A stretch of 57,635 nucleotides of DNA from Acidobacteriota bacterium (lineage in GTDB: Bacteria > Acidobacteriota > Vicinamibacteria > Vicinamibacterales > JAHECP01). Within the stretch, counting starts at the first letter, position 1. Each line of letters begins with the position of its first letter. The stretch lies in assembly GCA_024641665.1 (NCBI GenBank), contig JAHECP010000017.1, forward strand, positions 1 to 57,635, written 5' to 3'. The notes below the pieces were generated by a model. That model saw only the letters and a program-made list of their open reading frames with translations. It did no database searches and was not told the DNA's origin. Position numbers and translations under genes: made by a program. This document shows positions 43,903 to 51,568 of the stretch, piece after piece.

Positions 43903-44475
43903 CTACACGTCGCGCGCGAACAGGCTGACTTCCGGGGCCTGATCCGACAGGCGCGCCAGGCGCTCGAAGACGAACCCCAGCTTGCCCAGCAGGTTGATGG
44001 AGGCCACGTTGTCGGGGGACGTGATGGCGAGAATCCGCCTCAAGCCGAGCGTGTCGCGCCCGTAGGCCAGCACGGCCGACGCGGACTCGCGGGCGTAGCC
44101 CTGCCGCCAGAACCGCGGCAGAAAGGCAAAGCCGACATCGGCGTCGGGCAGCGCGTCCCGCTTGAGCAGGCCGCAGATCCCGATGGGCTCACCGCCGTCT
44201 CCTGTGGGAGCCGGTCTTCCCAACGACGTGACGCCTGTGGGGGCCGGCTTTAGCCGGCCCGCTTTCCTCTCCACCAGGTACAACCCGAACCCGTACCGCG
44301 CGTAGCTCGCCCTCGGCCCCGTCTCGATGTACCGGCCCGCGTCGGCGAGCGTCCGCACTCCCCTGTCGCCGATACAGCGCAGGAACGACGGATCGTTCAA
44401 GAGCTCCAGCATGAACGCCGCATCGTCGGACGTCAGCAGGCGCAGCACGAGACGCGGCGTCTCGAGCACGGTCAT
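43903..44475 (-). CDS. GNAT-family N-acetyltransferase with in-frame palindrome insertion
   Basis: Encodes 190 residues starting at the ATG 44473-44475. ETPRLVLRLLTSDDAAFMLELLNDP is the RimJ/RimL-type start, and RFWRQGYARES near 121-131 the acetyl-CoA loop; the remainder matches that subgroup up to NLLGKLGFVFE. Residues 71-94 interrupt the core between YLVER and PIGICGLLKRD and are encoded by palindromic DNA (AGRLKPAPTG and GRPAPTG words). The insertion falls in a loop, so the enzyme could remain active. Acyl acceptor unknown. Confidence 0.82.
   Translation of the reverse strand: MTVLETPRLVLRLLTSDDAAFMLELLNDPSFLRCIGDRGVRTLADAGRYIETGPRASYARYGFGLYLVERKAGRLKPAPTGVTSLGRPAPTGDGGEPIGICGLLKRDALPDADVGFAFLPRFWRQGYARESASAVLAYGRDTLGLRRILAITSPDNVASINLLGKLGFVFERLARLSDQAPEVSLFARDV
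44205..44262. repeat. In-frame palindromic insertion in the GNAT gene
   Basis: GGGCCGGCT/AGCCGGCCC at 44241-44260 is a perfect palindrome with a 2-nt centre. A related CCTGTGGGAGCCGGTC unit precedes it, so two tandem copies of a CCTGTGGG-GCCGG element are present. On the minus strand they read as the peptide words KPAPTG and GRPAPTG. Confidence 0.75.
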
Positions 44476-44494
44476 GGCGCGCGGCGCCGTCCCC

Positions 44495-45127
44495 TCACCC
44501 ACCGAGCTTCCTTTCGAGCGCCGGCCACGCCAGGCTCCAGCGCATGGGTCCATAGTACTGGGTCGCCCGATCCGCCGAGTGGTACTCGTAGCTCTGCGGG
44601 TCGTCGCTGCTGTCGATGGGCACAGTCGGGACGATTTGGTGCGCGAACTCGTGGACCGCGGCACGGCCGATGCCACGCCCGATCCCCTCCAGGATCGTGA
44701 CCCGTTCCGCGCCGGGCGGCGCATGGGCAATGGCGAGGCTAGCGAGGGTCTGGAAACTGACTGCTCCCTGCCCCCCAAGCGGCGGCAGCACGTGCGAGGC
44801 TCCTGCCGCGCTCGATCCCGGCAGCGACTGGACCACTTGGACGCGATAGAACGCGTAGTGGTCCGTCGAGAAAGAGATGCGCAGGCCCGCATACGCCGCC
44901 CGGAGTTCGCGCCACGCCATCGCCTCGATCACCTGCCGTTCGTTGTCGAGGATCGGTCCGCCCAGCCGCGTTTCGTCCGGCCGGGACAGCTCGAACGTCA
45001 CGCGATCGAACCAGAAGCCCGCGCTGGCGACGTACGGCGCCGTCCGGCACTGGAGCAGCGTCAGCAGCACCAGCGCCGTCCCCACGATCGCGATCGCGCG
45101 CCGAGGACGGCGCCTATGCGCGTCCAT
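44495..45127 (-). CDS. Exported/anchored protein with HEFAH zincin motif
   Basis: Encodes 210 residues from the ATG at 45125-45127 (a GTG four codons upstream is an alternative). A hydrophobic segment AIAIVGTALVLLTLLQC near residues 11-27 is a signal peptide or anchor. AAVHEFAHQIVPTVP near 157-171 carries HExxH. The body includes FDRVTFELSRPDETRLGG and LPPLGGQGAVSFQTLASLAIAH. This pattern suggests a small zinc metallopeptidase, but no family is recognised and a third ligand cannot be assigned. Confidence 0.6.
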   Translation of the reverse strand: MDAHRRRPRRAIAIVGTALVLLTLLQCRTAPYVASAGFWFDRVTFELSRPDETRLGGPILDNERQVIEAMAWRELRAAYAGLRISFSTDHYAFYRVQVVQSLPGSSAAGASHVLPPLGGQGAVSFQTLASLAIAHAPPGAERVTILEGIGRGIGRAAVHEFAHQIVPTVPIDSSDDPQSYEYHSADRATQYYGPMRWSLAWPALERKLGG

Positions 45128-45221
45128 GAAGCTGCGCACACTGCCACAGGGGGATTCGGTTGCCGTCCGGACCTGAGAGAAAGGCCAGCCGCCTGTTGGA
45201 CACCACGTCGTGCTCGATCAT
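45114..45221 (-). pseudogene. C-terminal remnant of a VOC (glyoxalase-fold) protein
   Basis: A 35-codon stretch on the minus strand includes SNRRLAFLSGPDGNRIPLWQ, the hallmark end of VOC proteins (FLxDPDGNxIELxQ). The rest of the domain is absent, and the fragment overlaps the DUF3175 gene by a few bases. It looks like a decayed or truncated copy; it may be chance. Confidence 0.4.
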
Positions 45222-45586
45222 CGGTGGCGCGCCTGCGCGCGACGCGAAATCCGCGTGTGCCGCGTCCGCTTGCGCGGCCGGCCGAACAGCGCGCGCAGCT
45301 CGTCCTTGGCCGCCTCGAGGCGCTTGCGCTGCGCCGCCGGCAGCTGCCGCCCGGCGCGGTTGACGTAGAAGGTCAGCATCGACATGGCCGAGCGGAAGGG
45401 AGCCGTCTTCCGCCGGGTGCTGCGCTCGGCGGAGCGCTCCAGGGACTCGGCAATCCGGCGCGGGCTCTTCAGCGTGAATACGCCGGGCTCGAGATCGAGC
45501 GCGTCGCTGGTCTCGGTGACGCGCTGGGTCCATCTCGCGCTCGTGTCGCGTGGTTGCGCGGCCGCGGAGCGTCGTCTGCTCCTCAT
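45218..45586 (-). CDS. DUF3175 protein
   Basis: Encodes 122 residues. RWTQRVTETSDALDLEPGVF, then KSPRRIAESLERSAERSTRRK, SAMSMLTFYVNRAGRQLPA and a helix LEAAKDELRALFGR match DUF3175, a small basic domain with no known function found in many soil bacteria. The C-terminus is Arg-rich (RKRTRHTRISRRAQARHR). The ATG at 45584-45586 and a GTG four codons earlier are both possible starts. Confidence 0.8.
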   Translation of the reverse strand: MRSRRRSAAAQPRDTSARWTQRVTETSDALDLEPGVFTLKSPRRIAESLERSAERSTRRKTAPFRSAMSMLTFYVNRAGRQLPAAQRKRLEAAKDELRALFGRPRKRTRHTRISRRAQARHR

Positions 45587-45622
45587 GGCACGGCTCACGT
45601 CACGAAGGCGGGTGGGAACCCC

Positions 45623-46021
45623 TCATGTCGCGTGCTGCCCTCGCAGCCACCAGCACACGTACGGCGCCAGGGTCGTCCACGCCAGCACGAGAACCCACAG
45701 GCGTCCCCGGAGCACGTTGTAGTCGTGCAACAGCGCGGCCCACGGGTGTCCCATCGCGTAGTGCCCGAACACGAACTCGAAGGCGACGGTGAGGACGAGC
45801 CAGGTGAGCCCGACGCGAACGGCCTCCGCCCCGGAGGACAGCTTCAGCCACGGCAGGACGAACCACACGTAGAGCCCGAACAGCAGGATGACGGTCACGA
45901 CCGAGATCTGGTGCGCGGCCAGCTCGCCGACGTACCTCCGGACCGCGAACTCGCGCAGCGAGCCGTTGCCGATGGCAATCGGAATGCCCGGGATCCAGGC
46001 CAGGAAGTACCTCCACGTCAT
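45623..46021 (-). CDS. Uncharacterised four-helix membrane protein
   Basis: Encodes 132 residues with hydrophobic segments near 3-17, 39-62, 70-92 and 108-126, starting MTWRYFLAWIPGIPIAIGNG and including VGLTWLVLTVAFEFVFGHYAMGHPW. The FEFVFGHYAMGHPWA stretch is conserved in a family of unknown function. Downstream of the DUF5996 gene with a 21-bp gap, so co-transcription is likely. Confidence 0.6.
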   Translation of the reverse strand: MTWRYFLAWIPGIPIAIGNGSLREFAVRRYVGELAAHQISVVTVILLFGLYVWFVLPWLKLSSGAEAVRVGLTWLVLTVAFEFVFGHYAMGHPWAALLHDYNVLRGRLWVLVLAWTTLAPYVCWWLRGQHAT

Positions 46022-46042
46022 CGCCGGTCCCCCTCTCGTCGG

Positions 46043-46996
46043 CTACCGCGCGGTCCCACCCGGCGGATCGCCGGTCCGCTCGAGCGTCGTCCGGTCCCAC
46101 CCGCCCAGCCTCGCCGCCACCTCGTAGGTGGCCTGGAGGAACTCGAGCAGCGTGGCGTCCGGAGTGGCCGACCGCCGGACGATATCGTACGGCAGGATGA
46201 ACTCCCGCAGATCCTGGCTGTAGAACGCGCCTTCCGGCGCGACCGCCGCCTCGGCGAATCCCGCGGGTTCCGGGTAGGCGTAGGCATAGAACGCCGGATA
46301 CGGGATCGGCCCGCCGCCCGGCCAGAAGCCGCAGCTGCTCACCTCGTGCGAATACGCGTCGCGCGTCACCCGGTCCGGCAGGTTCGGAATGCCGCCGGGG
46401 TGCTCCGGCGCCCGCCGGCCGGAGAACCGTGTCACGGCGAGGTCGGGCGCGCCCCAGAAGTAGTGCACGGGGCTGCACTTGCCGATGAAGCGCGCGCGGA
46501 ACACCTTCAGCACCCGGTCGGCCTGCACCAGGATTCGCCAGTACCGGTGGCCGTACTCGCGATCGTACGCGCGGTGCTCGGTGTCCTGGTCGAACGGAAC
46601 GGGGTCGGGCACCTCGTTGGGCCGCGTCCGGATGTGCACGGGCAGGCCGAGCGCATCCAGCCCTTTCATGAGACGCGCGTAGAACGACGACACGGGCTGC
46701 GGCTCGAGCGCGAACCCGTCCGCGCCGCCGTCGCTCGCCTGCACGGTCAGCCGGTGATCGATGAGGTCGAAATCGATCTGGAACGTGCGGGTGCCGTGCG
46801 GGACGGGCGAGGTGGTCAGCCCCCGCGCGGTCACGTACAGCGTGGTGTGCCACGAGTGGTTCACCCACGGGCTCTGCACGAGGCGGATCTTCCCGACGAT
46901 CTGCGTCCAGCGGTGCAGCGTCGCGCACGTGTCGCTCCACGCCTCGAGCGGCAGCGCCGGCCAGACGTCCCGGCTCGACGCGAGGCCAGGTGTCAT
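46043..46996 (-). CDS. DUF5996 family protein
   Basis: Encodes 317 residues. WPALPLEAWSDTCATLHRWTQIVGKIRL, NHSWHTTLYVTARGLTTSP, KVFRARFIGKCSPVHYFWGAPDLAVTRFSGR and the DPEPAGF-like YAYPEPAGFAEAAVAPEGAFYSQ are typical of DUF5996, which has no known function. AGAGGGG lies upstream of the ATG 46994-46996. The frame upstream is open but lacks conserved residues. The VOC gene lies 79 bp upstream. Confidence 0.85.
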   Translation of the reverse strand: MTPGLASSRDVWPALPLEAWSDTCATLHRWTQIVGKIRLVQSPWVNHSWHTTLYVTARGLTTSPVPHGTRTFQIDFDLIDHRLTVQASDGGADGFALEPQPVSSFYARLMKGLDALGLPVHIRTRPNEVPDPVPFDQDTEHRAYDREYGHRYWRILVQADRVLKVFRARFIGKCSPVHYFWGAPDLAVTRFSGRRAPEHPGGIPNLPDRVTRDAYSHEVSSCGFWPGGGPIPYPAFYAYAYPEPAGFAEAAVAPEGAFYSQDLREFILPYDIVRRSATPDATLLEFLQATYEVAARLGGWDRTTLERTGDPPGGTAR

Positions 46997-47075
46997 GTGT
47001 CCCCTCTTTCTCCGCGGGCGCGTCCAACGCTCCAGCAGGCCGCCCGACGCGGCGAGCCGAACGAGAGCGGGCGTA

Positions 47076-47405
47076 TCAGGCGGCATCCCGGCCGTCGAGA
47101 AACTGCAGGAATTCGACGGGCGCGCCGTCCTGGACGATGAACGCGACCAGAACCCCTTCCGACGGACTGTTCGGCTCGATGAGGATCTCGTGGCCTGCCA
47201 GCGCGGCCCGGAGATCGTCGACCTCGAACGCCACGTGAGGCACGGTCTTCACGAGATCCGGGAGCGGGCTGTCGGGTTCGTAGCGCATCCACTGGATCCC
47301 GTACGGATTGCTCTCGTGGTCGGTGCAATGGACCCTGAACGGCTCGAGGTACACCTCGCCGCGCCGCGGGATCGTCGTCGGGATCCCCAGGTGGTGGTAC
47401 CTCAT
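47076..47405 (-). CDS. VOC-family (glyoxalase/dioxygenase fold) protein
   Basis: Encodes 109 residues, a single betaalphabetabetabeta module: MRYHHLGIPTTIPRRG, then PHVAFEVDDLRAALAGHEILIEP, VLVAFIVQDGAPVEFLQFLDG. His5 and the His in PHVAF are possible metal ligands. Shorter than a full two-module VOC protein, so it may dimerise. GAGGAG precedes the ATG at 47403-47405. Substrate unknown. Confidence 0.8.
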   Translation of the reverse strand: MRYHHLGIPTTIPRRGEVYLEPFRVHCTDHESNPYGIQWMRYEPDSPLPDLVKTVPHVAFEVDDLRAALAGHEILIEPNSPSEGVLVAFIVQDGAPVEFLQFLDGRDAA

Positions 47406-47451
47406 CAGGCCCGACTCCTCTCTTTCACTCGGCCGCTCCGACCGCTCCGGA

Positions 47452-47928
47452 TCACTTGCCTCGCTGGTACGTGCCGACCAGCTCCGCGCTCGCAACGACG
47501 TGGCCCGCCATGGCCTTTTCCAGCGCGGCCTTGGTGGGCGTCCCGAGATCCGCCAGCCTCACGTCGAGCGCGTACAGCTTGTGGAAGTACCGATGCCGCC
47601 CGATCGGCGGACACGGCCCTCCGTAGCCGGTGCGCTTCCAGTCGTTCAAGCCCTCTTTCGTCCCGGCCGGCAGATCCGCCCGCTTCACGCCCTGCGGCAG
47701 GCTCGTCGCCGTGCGCGGCAGGTCGTAGAGGACCCAGTGCACCCAGGTCATCTTCGGCGCGGCCGGGTCGGGCGCATCCGGGTCGTCCACGATGAGCACC
47801 AGGCTCTCGGTGCCCGGTGGGAGGCCTTCCCAGCCGAGGGGCGGCGACACGTCGTCCCCGTCGCAGGTGTAGACGCGCGGGATCGGCTGGCCCTGAGAGA
47901 ACGCCGGAGAGCTGAGCTTCAGCGCCAT
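47452..47928 (-). CDS. YbhB/YbcL-family PEBP protein
   Basis: Encodes 158 residues: MALKLSSPAFSQGQPIPRVYTCDGDDVSPPLGW, LVLIVDDPDAPDPAAPKMTWVHWVLYDLP, GYGGPCPPIGRHRYFHKLYALD. These are the ligand-pocket motifs of bacterial phosphatidylethanolamine-binding proteins. I chose the ATG at 47926-47928 because AGGAGG stands 9 nt upstream and the length then equals that of YbhB. A longer frame to 48027 would add a hydrophobic, signal-like N-terminus, so an exported form cannot be excluded. Confidence 0.87.
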   Translation of the reverse strand: MALKLSSPAFSQGQPIPRVYTCDGDDVSPPLGWEGLPPGTESLVLIVDDPDAPDPAAPKMTWVHWVLYDLPRTATSLPQGVKRADLPAGTKEGLNDWKRTGYGGPCPPIGRHRYFHKLYALDVRLADLGTPTKAALEKAMAGHVVASAELVGTYQRGK

Positions 47929-48081
47929 GGCCTGAACCTCCTGTGAACGTGCGGCAATTGCGCCGCGTATCGCGACCGGCCCGAGCACCGAGGCCCCGGC
48001 CAGCACCACAGTCGCCTTCAGCCTCATCGTTCGTTCACCACCCCAGCGGCGGCGTCGTGGGCCCTTCCCGTCCCGCGTTCG

Positions 48082-48360
48082 CTAGCGGGGCCGCTCGGAG
48101 TCCGACGGCGACGGCGGATCCGGCTCGTCGAGCACCCACCGCCGGATGCTGTCGGGCATCGCCGCGTCCTGCCCGAATCCGCTCTGCCGACCGTCTTTCC
48201 GCCGAAACGCGCGGACGACCACGACAATCGACATGAGGACCACCGCCAGAAGGATCGCCGTACCGAGCACGAAGTCTCCAGTCGAACCTGCCTCCAGGAG
48301 GGCGAGAAACACGCCCACGAAGACGCCGGCGACGACGAAGGGATTTCGATGGAGCCGCAT
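48082..48360 (-). CDS. Small two-helix membrane protein of unknown function
   Basis: Encodes 92 residues: two membrane segments (VVAGVFVGVFLALLEAG and FVLGTAILLAVVLMSIVVVV), then a charged cytoplasmic tail with RRKDGRQ and PDPPSPSDSERPR. No recognised family. Codon use and the gene-sized frame are the support. Confidence 0.5.
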   Translation of the reverse strand: MRLHRNPFVVAGVFVGVFLALLEAGSTGDFVLGTAILLAVVLMSIVVVVRAFRRKDGRQSGFGQDAAMPDSIRRWVLDEPDPPSPSDSERPR

Positions 48361-48489
48361 CGGCCTTCCTCTTCGCTTCCTCGGGGAGATTCCCTCGTCT
48401 GCGCGAGCTCGGTGACGGCGCTCCGGCCGCGACGCCCCATGATCGCGCGTGGCCTCGTCGGCGGCAAGCGCCCGTTGGGCAACGCCCGC

Positions 48490-48714
48490 CTACCGGAGCC
48501 GAATGCCGCTCTTGAGCAACAGAAAGATCAGGACCACGTCGAGTACGGCCACATAGGACACGAACAGGAAGCCACCGCTCGGAATCCACCGGGACCCCAC
48601 GTACCCGATGACCCAGAGCGCGACGAAAACCGCGCCGACCCGCCGGCCGAGCTCCGCGCTCCCGACCAGCAGGACGGCCCAGAAGACCACGTGGGCGACG
48701 AACCCGAGAATCAC
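48490..48714 (-). CDS. Small membrane protein of unknown function
   Basis: Encodes 74 residues with two or three membrane segments (ILGFVAHVVFWAVLLVGSAEL, VFVALWVIGYVGSRW, FVSYVAVLDVVLIFLLL) ending LKSGIRLR. Nothing identifies a family. It is the last of several small minus-strand membrane-protein genes. Confidence 0.5.
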   Translation of the reverse strand: MILGFVAHVVFWAVLLVGSAELGRRVGAVFVALWVIGYVGSRWIPSGGFLFVSYVAVLDVVLIFLLLKSGIRLR

Positions 48715-48750
48715 CGGCGAATGCCCATCCCTGCTGCCCCCAGTGGCGGA

Positions 48751-49362
48751 TCATCGAGACGGTCGCAGGACCCACTCGACGCCGGCCAGAACGGTCGCGG
48801 CATTGATGCCCAGGTTCGTGCCCGCGGTCCCGGCGTTGGAGATGTGGTGGTTCCGGAACTCGAACACCAGGCACGGGCCCCTGGCCCTCGTTTGGCGCCA
48901 TCCAATCCCGACGAACAGTTGGAAGTTGAAGATGCGGTCGATTTCCGGCACGTTGAGCGAGGTCCACAGCAGGCCCATCCCGGCATGGACGTACGGGATC
49001 CAGCGGCCGCTCGTTTTCAGGTAGTAGCGACCCGCGAACCCGCCGAGGCCGGCGGCCACCGCCGGCTCCGGCTGGACGTAGAAGAAGAGCGTGCCTTCTC
49101 CATACAGCTCGAGGCGGTCGGTGACGAACCAGCCCATGCGGGGATCGAACGCCACGAACGAGATGTCGGTGCGGGTCTTGCCGAAGATCGGGCGCCAGCT
49201 GTGACCCCATCCGCCCGTCAGCCCGCGCGTGCGGAACCCCTGGCCGACGGGCTGGGCGTCGGCACGAACCGCCCCCGAGAGACCCAGGACCATCGCCCCG
49301 GTGAAGGCGAGCAGGTGTGCGCGGCGGAACACGGTTTGCACGATCCGGAGCCACGTGTCCAT
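48751..49362 (-). CDS. PagL-like lipid A 3-O-deacylase (acyloxyacyl hydrolase)
   Basis: Encodes 203 residues with a signal peptide (to about ADA, residue 36). The body has short alternating strands typical of an 8-stranded barrel and the segment EFRNHHISNAGTAGTNLGIN, which carries the PagL His-Ser pair (His near 173, Ser near 175) and the following Asn-Gly-rich turn. PagL-type enzymes sit in the outer membrane and remove the 3-position acyl chain from lipid A. The glutamate of the triad is not assigned, so catalysis is inferred from the motif. Confidence 0.7.
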   Translation of the reverse strand: MDTWLRIVQTVFRRAHLLAFTGAMVLGLSGAVRADAQPVGQGFRTRGLTGGWGHSWRPIFGKTRTDISFVAFDPRMGWFVTDRLELYGEGTLFFYVQPEPAVAAGLGGFAGRYYLKTSGRWIPYVHAGMGLLWTSLNVPEIDRIFNFQLFVGIGWRQTRARGPCLVFEFRNHHISNAGTAGTNLGINAATVLAGVEWVLRPSR

Positions 49363-49419
49363 GCGTTCACCTCCGCGAGATTCACGGGCGCCGAACCCGG
49401 GTCTGACGTCCCGTGCAGA

Positions 49420-49875
49420 TCAGCAGCCGTTGTGCACGTAGACGACCCGGGTTTCCGTTCTGGAGCCCTGCTTCACGGATATCCGGCCGCGCAGGACGCT
49501 GTACTCCTGCGACTCGCTGGCGGGAACGGTGACGTTCCCCTCGAACCGCACCTCGATGTCGTCGCCTGCGAAGACGAAGGCCAGGCGCTTGTCGTCTTCG
49601 TGATAGGACACCTTCTTCAGCTCGATGTCGCCCTTGCCGAGGTTCACCCACGCGCGGGTGACGTACTCGCCGAGGTCGTCGGTCATCAGGATGAGGTCGT
49701 CGTTCGTGGCGTCGCTGGTCCGATAGACGAAGGCCGCGCAGTGGTCGATGGCGCGATCGAGCGTCCGGAGGACGCCGATTTCCTGTGTGGAGGGGCTCGT
49801 CGCGGCCTGGCTGACACCAGAGACCTGAGGCTGGAGGAGCAGGACAAGCGCGAAGGGAAACAGTGATGGTGCCAT
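49420..49875 (-). CDS. Exported protein of unknown function
   Basis: Encodes 151 residues: a hydrophobic N-terminus (SLFPFALVLLLQPQVSGV), then mixed strands such as RLAFVFAGDDIEVRFEGNV and a C-terminal RTETRVVYVHNGC. Two cysteines (one near 46, one terminal) could form a disulfide. No family recognised. Confidence 0.5.
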   Translation of the reverse strand: MAPSLFPFALVLLLQPQVSGVSQAATSPSTQEIGVLRTLDRAIDHCAAFVYRTSDATNDDLILMTDDLGEYVTRAWVNLGKGDIELKKVSYHEDDKRLAFVFAGDDIEVRFEGNVTVPASESQEYSVLRGRISVKQGSRTETRVVYVHNGC

Positions 49876-50031
49876 TTCGACGGACCCTCACCTTGCCGTG
49901 CGGCCGCAAGATACGGCCGCTCCTCAACCGGCCACCGACGTGTGTCGTCTAGCGCCTGACTGCTTTTGCCGCCTTGCTGCGGCCGCGGCGCCGCGCCGCC
50001 TGTTCATCCAAGGCACGACGCGCGAGCGCCG

Positions 50032-50331
50032 TCAGGCCCAGCCAACCAGCGACGCGACGTAGGCGGCCAGAACAACGAACGGCGCGAAAAACGCCACAGC
50101 CACAACGCGCCCCTCGCGCCGCAGAGCGTACGCGGTCGCGAAATGGGCGCACAACACCGGCAGCGCGATCAGCCTGAACCTCGGAGTGGCGAACAAGTAG
50201 ACCATGAACGGCGTGGCAATCAGCGCGCCCGCGAGCGCGATCTTGGCCGCCCGCAAGACAATGCCGGAGGCCGTCACGAGCAGGCTCGCACACACCGCCG
50301 GCCACCCGAAGATGATCTCGACCACAGTCAT
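50032..50331 (-). CDS. Small membrane protein of unknown function
   Basis: Encodes 99 residues from ATG 50329-50331 with three or four membrane segments: VVEIIFGWPAVCASLLVTASGIVL, ALAGALIATPFMVYLFATP, LIALPVLCAHFATAYAL and VVAVAFFAPFVVLAAYVASLV. No family recognised. The frame upstream lacks coding character. Confidence 0.5.
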   Translation of the reverse strand: MTVVEIIFGWPAVCASLLVTASGIVLRAAKIALAGALIATPFMVYLFATPRFRLIALPVLCAHFATAYALRREGRVVAVAFFAPFVVLAAYVASLVGWA

Positions 50332-50632
50332 GATCCTACGCCCATCGATCCGCCGGCTTCTTCCTGATGTGTGGAACGGTGAGCTACCCCCTGCCCTGCC
50401 AGGCGCGTCCGCGCGTCTCTCCGCGCGTCTCTCCCTGTCGCGACCGATGAGATTCCGAAATCCTCGACGTGGCAATTGAGTGGCGCCACACCAGGAACAA
50501 CACGGCAACGGCGACGATCGGATCGACACCCCAGGGGTCTTCGCCGCGATTGTGCAGGCCACATCGCAGGCGGCGCGAACCTGACTGGGTATCGTCCCCG
50601 GCTGCGCCCGCTGCTTCTGCAGTGCGATGCGA
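50332..50632. other. Intergenic stretch without supported genes
   Basis: Frames across these 300 bp are open in patches on the minus strand, one with a short hydrophobic run, but none has a start with a ribosome-binding site or a recognisable domain. GCGCGTCTCTCC is repeated twice in tandem near 50417-50440. Confidence 0.35.
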
Positions 50633-51356
50633 CTACGGTCCAGGATCCGCCAGCTCCCTGCGCACCTGTTCGACATCGATTTCCACCGTCCACACCTCGA
50701 AGTTCCCGGACCGCGCGCTGGTGAACGCGATCCGCCTCCCGTCGGGAGACCAGGACGGGGTGTCATCGTAGCCGGGGTAAGAAGTAATCCGGATCCGCTT
50801 GCCGCCGCCGGAAGGCATGATCCACAGGTCACAATTGCGCCCCTCGCACCACACCACCGCCAGCAGAGAGCCGTCCGGCGACAGGTCTGCGTACCGGTAG
50901 ACGCCTTCCTTCTCGGGGGTCACCTGCCGCGTGCCCTGTCCGGTCGAGGAGAGAGTCCAGATGGACGCGTTCGGGGATGCCGCGTCGCGCAGGTAGACAT
51001 AGATGTCCTTCCCGTCGTGCGACCAGCACGTGGGGATGGGAAGCATGCCCTGCATCGAAGACGATGGACCGGCCGTCGGGGCACCAGTGGGGATGCTCGC
51101 CGATGACGGTGGTCAACTGGTGCGGTTCACCTCCGTCCGGCGAGACCAGCCACAAGCCGGTCTTCTCCGGAGCATCCTCCGCTCCATTCCTGGAGAAGAC
51201 AATGGACGTTCCGTCTGGAGACCAACGGGAAAACCCGTCCTGGGCCGGGTCGTTGGTCAGCTGTTTCAGGCGGTAGTGCTCCTGGACGCCTGCGTCGACG
51301 CAGGACACCAGGCAGGCGATGACGAGTGTGACCGCACCGCCAGTTCCGATCCTCAT
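50633..51356 (-). pseudogene. TolB-like PD40 beta-propeller protein, frameshifted
   Basis: The N-terminal part starts at ATG 51354-51356 with a hydrophobic signal (GGAVTLVIACLVSC) and PD40 repeats: FSRWSPDGTSIVFSRNG and HPHWCPDGRSIVFD. After FD, at about 51055, this frame loses sense. The frame one base over resumes with CWSHDGKDIYVYL, YADLSPDGSLLAVVW and PSWSPDGRRIAFTS. Skipping one nucleotide at that point joins them into a roughly 240-residue repeat protein. It is a true frameshift mutation or a sequencing error; the repeats are well conserved on both sides. Confidence 0.72.
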
Positions 51357-51568
51357 GGCTCACCCTCCGGTCTCGATTCCGCTGCGAGTTCCAGAGTACC
51401 GGCGGACCGGAGTCGTGATCGCTGTTCTTCTCTCCTCCCTCGCCGCGGCCTCACGGACTCGCGCTGAGCCGCAGCCGGCGCGCCTCAGATCGGACCCAAC
51501 CTCCTCCGAGAGAAGCGATCAACGGTGAATTCCCAGGCGCCCCACGCCGGTCGGCCCGCCATCCCCCC
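51357..51568. other. Intergenic region with no clear feature
   Basis: Contains CTGAGCCGCAGCCGGCGCG near 51464-51482, which resembles the inner arms of the attC-like sites to the right, but no matching R boxes in attC geometry. No gene supported. Confidence 0.3.

Noticed and set aside
45193-45199. GTTGGAC as an attC core
   Set aside because: It is codon-level sequence of the VOC remnant and has no partner box or stem.
51494-51500. ACCCAAC as an attC box
   Set aside because: The word fits RYYYAAC, but no GTTRRRY partner or complementary arms lie within 150 bp in the required orientation.
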